From Hydractinia symbiolongicarpus (Eukaryota > Cnidaria > Hydrozoa > Anthoathecata > Hydractiniidae), in assembly GCF_029227915.1 (NCBI RefSeq), contig NC_079878.1:16928001-16992000 (forward strand): a stretch of DNA of 64,000 nt, in the 5' to 3' direction. The translations under genes and the position numbers were made by a program. Below the pieces are notes generated by a model. The model ran no database searches and had not been told where the DNA came from. It saw only the letters and a program-made list of their open reading frames with translations. Shown piece after piece: positions 1 to 9,992 of the stretch. How positions within the stretch are numbered: the stretch's first letter is position 1; each line of letters opens with the position of its first letter.

Positions 1-370
1 TATTTGGAAGACTGTGCACGTAGTTGACGGTGTTCTACTGCCATTTCGGATTGGAAAACGACTTGAGTTGTCGTAGTTCATTGAGATTTGAAGAACTAGA
101 ACGATCCCCATCCGCCTAGGCTTTTGGAAGCACGCGTTTGACGTGTAAGGCCCATGTTAGGCTGCTAAAGGCCGTATTACAACATTTAGAAGACTGTGAG
201 CGTAGTTTGCCTAGTTCTATGGCCATTGCTGATTGGAAAACAACTTGACCCGTCGTAGACCATTGAGAGTGGAAGGACTAGACAGATCCTGTCAAGTATA
301 CGCACGTGGAAGCACGTGATTTACGGGAAAAGCCCATTTTAGGCTGCAAAAAGCCGTACTACAACATTTA

Positions 371-552
371 GAAGACTGTGCACGCAGTTGACGATGTTCT
401 ATGGCCATTGCGGATTGGAAAACGACTTGAGCCGTCGTAGTCCATTGAGATTTGAAGAACTAGAACGATCCCCATCCGCCTAGGCTTGTGGAAGCACGCG
501 TTTGACGTGTAAGGCCCATGTTAGGCTGCTAAAGGCCGTATTACAACATTTA
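371..552 (+). repeat. Satellite monomer, type II exemplar (182 bp)
   Basis: This type carries gagatttgaagaactagaac, then ccccatccgcctaggcttg and gcacgcgtttgacgtg, followed by cccatgttaggctgctaaag. It contains CCTAGG and ACGCGT palindromes that the other types lack, which makes it easy to map. It is usually followed by a type III monomer, and this II-III pair is the most frequent local arrangement in the window. Confidence 0.9.
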
Positions 553-734
553 GAAGACTGTGAGCGTAGTTGGCTTAGTTCTATGGCCATTGCTGATTGG
601 AAAACAACTTGACCCGTCGTAGACCATTGAGAGTGCAAGGACTAGACAGATCCTGTCAAGTATACGCATGTGGAAGCACGTGATTTACGTGTAAGGCACT
701 TATTAGACTGCCAAAGACCGCATTACATCTTTTA
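553..734 (+). repeat. Satellite monomer, type III exemplar (182 bp)
   Basis: This type begins gaagactgtgagcgtagttgg instead of gtgcacgtag. It has gctgattggaaaacaacttg and gtagaccattgagag, then gatcctgtcatgtatacgca (here gtcaagtatacgcatg). Many copies contain GGATCC from gacggatcctgtc; this one has gacagatcc instead. The variant gtgcaagg in this copy recurs at 45612 and 54567, marking long-distance duplicates. Confidence 0.88.
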
Positions 735-916
735 GAAGACTGTGCACGTAGTTGACGGTGTTTTACTGCCATTGCGGATTGGAAAACGACTTGAGGCGTC
801 GTAGTCCATTGAGAGTGGAAGGACTACACTGATCCTCACATGTCTACCCACGTGAGAGGACGTGCTTTACGGGAAAAGCCCATATTGGGCTGCAAAACGC
901 CGTATTACAACATTTA
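735..916 (+). repeat. Satellite monomer, type V exemplar (182 bp)
   Basis: This type carries ctgatcctcacatgtctacc, then cacgtg and a lost second dyad arm: cgtgatttacgggaaaagcc or cgtgattaacgggaaaagcc. The tail is catattaggctgcaaaacgc. It is nearly always followed by the 185-bp type VI monomer, so V-VI behaves as a dimer. Confidence 0.82.
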
Positions 917-1101
917 GAAGAAGTCTTTGCACGTAGTTTACGGTGGTCTATGGCCATTGCGGATTGGAAAACCACTTGAGGCGCCGAAGTTCATTGAGAG
1001 TGGAAGGACTAGACCGATCCTCACCTGTTTAGGTTCGTGGAAGCACGTGATTTACGTGTAAGGCCCTTATTAGGCTACAAAAGGCCGTATTACAACATTT
1101 A
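917..1101 (+). repeat. Satellite monomer, type VI exemplar (185 bp)
   Basis: The monomer begins gaagaagtctttgcacgtag rather than gaagactgtgcacgtag, which adds three bases. It continues tttacggtggtctatggcc and ggattggaaaaccacttgag. Its 3' half is type I-like. Copies near 3730, 6105, 8657, 11205, 14865, 20335, 25430, 36380, 43890 and 52845 keep the extra bases, so the 185-bp length is a stable subtype marker and not noise. Confidence 0.82.
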
Positions 1102-1451
1102 GAAGACTGTGCACGTAGTTGACAATGTTCTATGGCTATTGCGGATTGGAAAACGACTTGAGGCGTCGTAGTCTATTAAGAGTGGAAGGACTAGACCGAT
1201 CCTCACCTGTCTACCCTCGTGGAAGGACGTAATATACGTGTAAGGCCCTTATTAGACCTCAAAAGGCCGTGTTACAATATTTGGAAGACTGTGCACGTAG
1301 TTGACGGTGTTCTACTGCCATTGCGGATTGGAAAACGACTTGAGGCGTCGTAGTCTATTAAGAGTGGAAGGACTAGACCGATCTCCACCTGTGTAGGCTC
1401 CTGGAAGCACGTGATTTACGTGTGAGGCCCTTATTAGACCTCAAAATGCCG

Positions 1452-1740
1452 TATTGCAATATTTAGAAGACTGTGCCCTTATTAGGCTACAAAAGGCCGT
1501 ATTACAAAATTTAGAAGCCTGTGCACGTAGTTAACGGTGTTCTATCGCCATTGCGGATTTGTAAACGACTTGAGGCGTCGTAGTCCATTGAGAGTGGAAG
1601 GACTACACTGATCCTCACATGTCTACCCTTGTGGAAGGACGTGATTTACGGGAAATGCCCATATTAGGCTGCAAAACGCCGTATTACAACATTTATGAGA
1701 AGACTTTGCGCGTAGTATTGCAATATTTAGAAGACTGTGC
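1452..1740 (+). repeat. Out-of-register satellite insertion with 25-bp flanking direct repeats
   Basis: The 25 bases at 1452-1476 recur exactly at 1716-1740. Between them, 1477-1715 matches 3879-4117 in the same window but starts and ends in the wrong register: a stub with starts at 1466 and 1514 (48 bp) on the left, and starts at 1699 and 1730 (31 bp) on the right. The homologous uninterrupted site lies at 2444-2468, with flanking alignments displaced by 992 and 728 bp, which gives 264 bp of added sequence. There is one base of overlap at each junction. It resembles a target-site duplication, but no mobile-element sequence is present. Break repair or template switching is more likely. Confidence 0.8.
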
Positions 1741-1911
1741 ACGTAGTTGACGGTGCTCTATTGCCATTGCGGAATGAAGAGCGAATTGTGGCATCGTAGT
1801 CCATTGAGAGTGGAAGGACTACACTGATCCTCACATGTCTACCATCGTGGAAGCACGTGATTTACGTGTAAAGCCCTTATTAGACTACAAAAGGCCGTAT
1901 TGGAATCTTTA
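1730..1911 (+). repeat. Satellite monomer, type VII exemplar (182 bp)
   Basis: This type carries gacggtgctctattgccatt, then gcggaatgaagagcgaattg and tggc(g/a)tcg, replacing the usual ggattggaaaacgacttgag. It recurs at about 2460, 5580, 7400, 8130, 9950, 12510, 14330, 15790, 19800, 21260, 23630, 26730 and 28560. A related version with tatgaagaacgaattgaggt occurs at about 4300, 25650, 42840, 49595 and 51795. Confidence 0.82.
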
Positions 1912-3185
1912 GAAGCTTGAGCACATAGTTAACGGTGTTCTATGGCCATTGCGGATTGGAAAACGACTTGAGGCGTCGTAGTCCATTGAGATTTGAAGAA
2001 CTAGAACGATCCCCATCCGCCTAGGCTTGTGGAAGGACGCGTTTGACGTGTAAGGCCCATGTTAGGCTGCTAAAGGCCGTATTACAACATTTAGAAGACT
2101 GTGAGCGTAGTTGGCCTAGTTCTATGGCCATTGCTGATTGGAAAACAACTTGACCCTTCGTAGTCCATTGAGAGTGGAAGGACTATACTGATCCTCACAT
2201 GTCTACCCTCGTGGAAGGACGTAATATACGTGTAAGGCCCTTATTAGACCTCAAAAGGCCGTGTTACAATATTTGGAAGACTGTGCACGTAGTTGACGGT
2301 GTTCTCCTGCCATTTCGGATTGGAAAACGACTTGAGGCGTCGTAGTCTATTAAGAGTGGAAGGACTAGACCGATCCCCACCTGTGTAGGCTCCTGGAAGC
2401 ACGTGATTTACGTGTGAGGCCCTTATTAGACCTCAAAATGCCGTATTGCAATATTTAGAAGACTGTGCACGTAGTTGACGGTGCTCTATTGCCATTGCGG
2501 AATGAAGAGCGAATTGTGGCGTCGTAGTCCATTGAGAGTGGAAGGACTACACTGATCCTTACATGTCTACCATCGTGGAAGCACATGATTTACGTGTAAA
2601 GCCCTTATTAGACTACAAAAGGCCGTATTGCAATCTTTAGAAGCTTGTGCACATAGTTAACGGTGTTCTATGGCCATTGCGGATTGGAAAACGACTTGAG
2701 GCGTCGTAGTCCATTGAGATTTGAAGAACTAGAACGATCCCCATCCGCCTAGGCTTGTGGAAGCACGCGTTTGACGTGTAAGGCCCATGTTAGGCTGCTA
2801 AAGGCCGTATTACAACATTTAGAAGACTGTGAGCGTAGTTGGCCTAGTTCTATGGCCATTGCTGATTGGAAAACAACTTGACCCGTCGTAGACCACTGAG
2901 AGTGGAAGGACTAGACAGATCCTGTCAAGTATACGCACGTGGAAGCACGTGATTTACGTGTAAGGCACTTATTAGACTGCCAAAGGCCGTATTACAACAT
3001 TTAGAAGACTGTGCACGTAGTTGACAATGTTCTATGGCCATTGCTGATTGGTAAACAACTTTTCCCATCGTAGACCATTGAGAGTGTAAGGACTAGACGG
3101 ATCCTGTCATGTATACGCACGTGGAAGCACGTGATTTACGTGTAAGGCCCGTATTAGACTGCCAAAGACCGTATTACAACTTTTA

Positions 3186-3366
3186 GGAGACTGTGCACGT
3201 AGTTGACGTGTTCTACTGCCATTGCGGATTGGAAAACGACTTGAGGCGTCGTAGTCCATTGAGAGTGGAAGGACTACACTGATCCTCACATGTCTACCCT
3301 CGTGGAAGGACGTAATATACGTGTAAGGCCCTTATTAGACCTCAAAAGGCCGTATTACAATATTTG
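3186..3366 (+). repeat. Satellite monomer, type IV exemplar (about 181 bp)
   Basis: This type has ggactacactgatcctcaca, then tgtctaccctcgtggaagg and acgtaatatacgtg, followed by cccttattagacctcaaaag. The dyad region has changed to acgt-aatat-acgt, again an inverted repeat. It is abundant in 1-10 kb, 20-29 kb, 34-40 kb and 56-64 kb and often occurs in runs of two or three. Confidence 0.85.
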
Positions 3367-4888
3367 GAAGACTGTGCACGTAGTTGACGGTGTTCTACTG
3401 CCATTTCGGATTGGAAAACGACTTGAGTTGTCGTAGTTCATTGAGATTTGAAGAACTAGAACGATCCCCATCCGCCTAGGCTTTTGGAAGCACGCATTTG
3501 ACGTGTAAGGCCCATGTTAGGCTGCTAAAGGCCGTATTACAACATTTAGAAGACTGTGAGCGTAGTTTGCCTAGTTCTATGGCCATTGCTGATTGGAAAA
3601 CAACTTGACCCGTCGTAGACCATTGAGAGTGGAAGGACTAGACAGATCCTGTCAAGTATACGCACGTGGAAGCACGTGATTTACGGGAAAAGCCCATATT
3701 AGGCTGCAAAACGCCGTATTACAACATTTAGAAGAAGTCTTTGCACGTAGTTTACGGTGGTCTATGGCCATTGCGGATTGGAAAACCACTTGAGGCGTCG
3801 TAGTTCATTGAGAGTGGAAGGACTAGACCGATCCTCCCCTGTCTAGGATCGTGGAAGCACGTGATTTACGTGTAAGGCCCTTATTAGGCTACAAAAGGCC
3901 GTATTACAAAATTTAGAAGCCTGTGCACGTAGTTAACGGTGTTCTATCGCCATTGCGGATTTGTAAACGACTTGAGGCGTCGTAGTCCATTGAGAGTGGA
4001 AGGACTACACTGATCCTCACATGTCTACCCTTGTGGAAGGACGTGATTTACGGGAAATGCCCATATTAGGCTGCAAAACGCCGTATTACAACATTTATGA
4101 GAAGACTTTGCGCGTAGTTTACGGTGTTCTTTGGCCATTGCGGATTAAGAAACAACTTGAGGCATCGTAGTCCATTGAGAGTGGAAGGATTAGACCTATC
4201 CCCACCTGTCTAAGTTCCTGGAAGCACGTGATTTACGTGTAAGGCCCTTATTAGACCTCAAAAGGCCGTATTACAACATTTAGAAGGTTCTGCACGTAGT
4301 TGACGGTGCTCTATTGCCTTTTCGGTATGAAGAACGAATTGAGGTGTCGTGGTCCGTTGAGAGTAAAAGGACTAGGCCGATCCTCACATGTCTACGGTCG
4401 TGGAAGCACGTGATTTACGGGAAAAGCCCTTATTAAGCTGCAAAAGGCCGTGTTGCAATCTTTAAAAGACTGTGCAAGTAGTTGACCGTGTTCTATGGCC
4501 ATTGCAGAATGGAAAATGACTTAAGGCGTCGTAGTCCATTGAGAGTGGAAGGACTAGACGAATCCTGTCATGTATACGCACGTGGAAGCATGTCATTTAC
4601 GTGTAAGGCCCTTATTAGACTGCAAAAGACCGTATTACAACATTTAGGAGACTGTGCACGTAGTTGACGGTGTGTTATGTCCATTGCGGATTGGAAAAGG
4701 ACTTGAAGCGTCGTAGTCCATTGAGAGTGGAAGGACTAGACCGAACCTCACCCGCCTAGGCTTGTGGAAGCACGTGATTTACGTGTAAGGCACTCATTAG
4801 ACTACAAAAGGCGGCATTACTACACTTAGAAGACTGTGCACGTAGTTGACGGTGTTCTATGGTCATTGCGGATCGGAAAACGATTTGA

Positions 4889-7440
4889 GGCGTCGTAGTC
4901 CATTGAGATTTGAAGAACTAGAACGATCCCCATCCGCCTAGGCTTGTGGAAGCAACCGTTTGACGTGTAAGGCCCTTGTTAGGCTGCTAAAGGCCGTATT
5001 ACAACATTTAGAAGACTGTGAGCGTAGTTGGCCGAGTTCTATGGCCATTGCTGATTGGAAAACAACTTTACCCGTCGTAGACCAATGAGAGTGAAAGGAC
5101 TAGACGGATCCTGTCATGTATACACACGTGGAAGCACGTGATTTACGTGTAAGGCCCTTATTAGACTGCCAAAGACCGTAATACAACTTTTAGAAGACTG
5201 TGCACGTAGTTGACGGTGTTCTACTGCCATTGCGGATTGGAAAATGACTTGAGGCGTCGTATTCCATTGAGAGTGGAAGGACTAGACCGATTCTCACCTG
5301 TCTAGGATCGTGGAAGCACGTGTCTTACGTGTAAGGCCCTTATTAGGCTATAAAAGGCCGTATTACAACATTTAGAAGACTGTGCACGTAGTTGACAATG
5401 TTCTATGGCTATTGCGGATTGGAAAACGACTTGAGGCGTCGTAGTCCATTGAGAGTGGAAGGACTAGACCGATCTGCACTTGTGTAGGCTCCTGGAAGCA
5501 CGTGATTTATGTGTAAGGCCCTTATTAGAACTCAAAAGGCCGTACTACAACATTTAGAAGACTGTGCACGTAGTTGACGGTGCTCTATTGCCATTGCAGA
5601 ATCAAGAGCGAATTGTGGCGTCGTAGTCCATTGAGAGTGGAAGGACTACACTGATCCTCACATGTCTACCATCGTGGAAGCACGTGATTTACGTGTAAGG
5701 CCCTTATTAGACTACAAAAGGCCGTATTGCAATCTTTAGAAGCCTGTGCACGTAGTTAACGGTGTTCTATCGCCATTGCGGATTGGAAAACGACTTGAGG
5801 CGTCGTAGTCCATTGAGAGTGAAAGGACTACACTGATCCTCACATATCTACCCTCGTGGAAGGACATAATGTACGTGTAAGGCCATTATTAGACCTCAAA
5901 AGGCCGTATTGCAATATTTGGAAGACTGTGCACGTAGTTGTCGGGTTTTTTTACTGCCATTGCGGATTGGAAAACGACTTGAGGCGTCGTAGTCCATTGA
6001 GAGTGGAAGGACTACACCCATCCTCACATGTCTACCCACGTGGAAGGACGTGATTTACGGGAAAAGCCCATAGTAGGCTGCAAAACGCCGTATTACAACA
6101 TATAGAAGAAGTCTTTGCACGTAGTTTACGGTGGTCTATGGCCATTGCGGATTGGAAAACCACTTGAGGCGTCGTAGTTCATTGAGAGTGGAAGGACTAG
6201 ACCGATCCTCACCTGTCTAGGATCGTGGAAGCACGTGATTTACGTGTAAGGCCCTTATTAGGCTACAAAAGGCCGTATTACAACATTTAGAAGACTGTAC
6301 ACGTAGTTGACAATGTTCTATGGCTATTGCGGATTGGAAAACGACTTGAGGCGTCGTAGTCTATTAAGAGTGGAAGGACTAGACCGATCCCCACCTGTGT
6401 AGGCTCCTGGAAGCACGTGATTTACGTGTGAGGCCCTTATTAGACCTCAAAATGCCGTATTGCAATATTTAGAAGACTGTGCACGTAGTTGACGGTGTTC
6501 TACTGCCATTGCGGATTGGAAAACGACTTGAGGCGTCGTAGTCCATTGAGAGTGGAAGGACTACACTGATCCTCACATGGGTACCCTCGTGGAAGGACGT
6601 AATATACGTCTAAGGCCCTTATTAGACCTCAAAAGGCAGTATTACAATATTTGGAAGACTGTGCACGTAGTTGACGGTGTTCTACTGCCATTTGGGATTG
6701 GAAAACGACTTGACCCGTCGTAGTCCATTGAGAGTGGAAGGACTATACTGATCCTCACATGTCTACCCACGTGGAAGGACGTAATATACGTGTAAGGCCC
6801 TTATTAGACCTCAAAAGACCGTGTTACAATCTTTAGAAGCTTGTGCAATAGTTAACGGTGTTCTATGGCCATTGCGGATTGGAAAACGACTTGAGGCGTC
6901 GTAGTCCATTGAGATTTGAAAAACTAGAACGATCCCCATCCGCCTAGGCTTGTGGAAGCACGCGTTTGACGTGTAAGGCCCATGTTAGGCTGCTAAAGGC
7001 CGTATTACAACATTTAGAAGACTGTGAGCGTAGCTGGCCTAGTTCTATGGCCATTGCTGATTGGAAAACAACTTGACCCGTCGTAGTCCATTGAGAGTGG
7101 AAGGACTATACTGATCCTCACATGTCTACCCACGTGGAAGGACGTAATATACGTGTAAGGCCCTTATTAGACCTCAAAAGACCGTGTTACAATATTTGGA
7201 AGACTGTGCACGTAGTTGACGGTGTTCTACTGCCATTGCGGATTGGAAACCGACTTGAGGCGTTGTAATCTATTAAGAGTGGAAGGACTAGACCGATCCC
7301 CACCTGTGTAGGCTCCTGGAAGCACGTGATTTACGTGTGAGGCCCTTATTAGACCTCAAAATGCCGTATTGCAATATTTAGAAGACTGTGCACGTAGTTG
7401 ACGGTGCTCTATTGCCATTGCGGAATGAAGAGCGAATTGT
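4889..7440 (+). repeat. 2552-bp segmental duplication, copy 1
   Basis: This segment of 14 monomers (2552 = 14 x 182 + 4) is directly followed by its copy. Landmarks at constant displacement of 2552 include agcaaccg (4951 / 7503) and a T-tract after gttgtcgg (about 5945 / 8497). Only about half a dozen substitutions were seen, for example ctataaaagg against ctacaaaagg. It includes types I-IV, VI and VII. Confidence 0.9.
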
Positions 7441-9992
7441 GGCGTCGTAGTCCATTGAGATTTGAAGGACTAGAACGATCCCCATCCGCCTAGGCTTGTG
7501 GAAGCAACCGTTTGACGTGTAAGGCCCTTGTTAGGCTGCTAAAGGCGGTATTACAACATTTAGAAGACTGTGAGCGTAGTTGGCCGAGTTCTATGGCCAT
7601 TGCTGATTGGAAAACAACTTTACCCGTCGTAGACCAATGAGAGTGAAAGGACTAGACGGATCCTGTCATGTATACACACGTGGAAGCACGTGATTTACGT
7701 GTAAGGCCCTTATTAGACTGCCAAAGACCGTAATACAGCTTTTAGAAGACTGTGCACGTAGTTGACGGTGTTCTACTGCCATTGCGGATTGGAAAATGAC
7801 TTGAGGCGTCGTATTCCATTGAGAGTGGAAGGACTAGACCGATTCTCACCTGTCTAGGATCGTGGAAGCACGTGTCTTACGTGTAAGGCCCTTATTAGGC
7901 TACAAAAGGCCGTATTACAACATTTAGAAGACTGTGCACGTAGTTGACAATGTTCTATGGCTATTGCGGATTGGAAAACGACTTGAGGCGTCGTAGTCCA
8001 TTGAGAGTGGAAGGACTAGACCGATCTGCACTTGTGTAGGCTCCTGGAAGCACGTGATTTATGTGTAAGGCCCTTATTAGAACTCAAAAGGCCGTACTAC
8101 AACATTTAGAAGACTGTGCACGTAGTTGACGGTGCTCTATTGCCATTGCAGAATGAAGAGCGAATTGTGGCGTCGTAGTCCATTGAGAGTGGAAGGACTA
8201 CACTGATCCTCACATGTCTACCATCGTGGAAGCACGTGATTTACGTGTAAGGCCCTTATTAGACTACAAAAGGCCGTATTGCAATCTTTAGAAGCCTGTG
8301 CACGTAGTTAACGGTGTTCTATCGCCATTGCGGATTGGAAAACGACTTGAGGCGTCGTAGTCCATTGAGAGTGAAAGGACTACACTGATCCTCACATATC
8401 TACCCTCGTGGAAGGACATAATGTACGTGTAAGGCCATTATTAGACCTCAAAAGGCCGTATTGCAATATTTGGAAGACTGTGCACGTAGTTGTCGGGTTT
8501 TTTTACTGCCATTGCGGATTGGAAAACGACTTGAGGCGTCGTAGTCCATTGAGAGTGGAAGGACTACACCCATCCTCACATGTCTACCCACGTGGAAGGA
8601 CGTGATTTACGGGAAAAGCCCATAGTAGGCTGCAAAACGCCGTATTACAACATATAGAAGAAGTCTTTGCACGTAGTTTACGGTGGTCTATGGCCATTGC
8701 GGATTGGAAAACCACTTGAGGCGTCGTAGTTCATTGAGAGTGGAAGGACTAGACCGATCCTCACCTGTTTAGGATCGTGGAAGCACGTGATTTACGTGTA
8801 AGGCCCTTATTAGGCTACAAAAGGCCGTATTACAACATTTAGAAGACTGTACACGTAGTTGACAATGTTCTATGGCTATTGCGGATTGGAAAACGACTTG
8901 AGGCGTCGTAGTCTATTAAGAGTGGAAGGACTAGACCGATCCCCACCTGTGTAGGCTCCTGGAAGCACGTGATTTACGTGTGAGGCCCTTATTAGACCTC
9001 AAAATGCCGTATTGCAATATTTAGAAGACTGTGCACGTAGTTGACGGTGTTCTACTGCCATTGCGGATTGGAAAACGACTTGAGGCGTCGTAGTCCATTG
9101 AGAGTGGAAGGACTACACTGATCCTCACATGGGTACCCTCGTGGAAGGACGTAATATACGTCTAAGGCCCTTATTAGACCTCAAAAGGCAGTATTACAAT
9201 ATTTGGAAGACTGTGCACGTAGTTGACGGTGTTCTACTGCCATTTGGGATTGGAAAACGACTTGACCCGTCGTAGTCCATTGAGAGTGGAAGGACTATAC
9301 TGATCCTCACATGTCTACCCACGTGGAAGGACGTAATATACGTGTAAGGCCCTTATTAGACCTCAAAAGACCGTGTTACAATCTTTAGAAGCTTGTGCAA
9401 TAGTTAACGGTGTTCTATGGCCATTGCGGATTGGAAAACGACTTGAGGCGTCGTAGTCCATTGAGATTTGAAAAACTAGAACGATCCCCATCCGCCTAGG
9501 CTTGTGGAAGCACGCGTTTGACGTGTAAGGCCCATGTTAGGCTGCTAAAGGCCGTATTACAACATTTAGAAGACTGTGAGCGTAGCTGGCCTAGTTCTAT
9601 GGCCATTGCTGATTGGAAAACAACTTGACCCGTCGTAGTCCATTGAGAGTGGAAGGACTATACTGATCCTCACATGTCTACCCACGTGGAAGGACGTAAT
9701 ATACGTGTAAGGCCCTTATTAGACCTCAAAAGACCGTGTTACAATATTTGGAAGACTGTGCACGTAGTTGACGGTGTTCTACTGCCATTGCGGATTGGAA
9801 ACCGACTTGAGGCGTTGTAATCTATTAAGAGTGGAAGGACTAGACCGATCCCCACCTGTGTAGGCTCCTGGAAGCACGTGATTTACGTGTGAGGCCCTTA
9901 TTAGACCTCAAAATGCCGTATTGCAATATTTAGAAGACTGTGCACGTAGTTGACGGTGCTCTATTGCCATTGCGGAATGAAGAGCGAATTGT
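7441..9992 (+). repeat. 2552-bp segmental duplication, copy 2
   Basis: This is the second, near-identical copy of 4889-7440. The left junction lies within gtggcgtcgtag at 7439-7450, where the type VII monomer ending copy 1 switches to the type II start of copy 2. Both ends fall at the same monomer position, as expected for in-register unequal exchange. Confidence 0.9.

Larger units (their letters stand above)
1..4888 (+). repeat. Satellite block A: mosaic of types I-VII
   Basis: Bases 1 to about 325 repeat almost unchanged at 3361 to about 3685, a spacing of 3360 bp; one visible difference is cacgcg against cacgca. Bases 371 to about 1155 have close copies at 45348 and 54303. A four-monomer spacing (728 bp) links about 1716-2150 with 2444-2880. 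The block contains the out-of-register insertion at 1452-1740. No gene is seen. Confidence 0.85.

Noticed and set aside
1452-1740. Transposon with target-site duplication
   Set aside because: The flanking 25-bp direct repeats look like one, but the inserted bases are ordinary satellite sequence with no terminal inverted repeats or coding capacity, and 25 bp is long for a target duplication.
5938-5956. T-tract after gttgtcgg (7-8 T, also near 8490, 14698, 20168, 23997, 27466) as a polymerase III terminator of a small RNA gene
   Set aside because: It is a variant of one monomer position copied with its block. No A-box/B-box pair or tRNA-like fold was found upstream.
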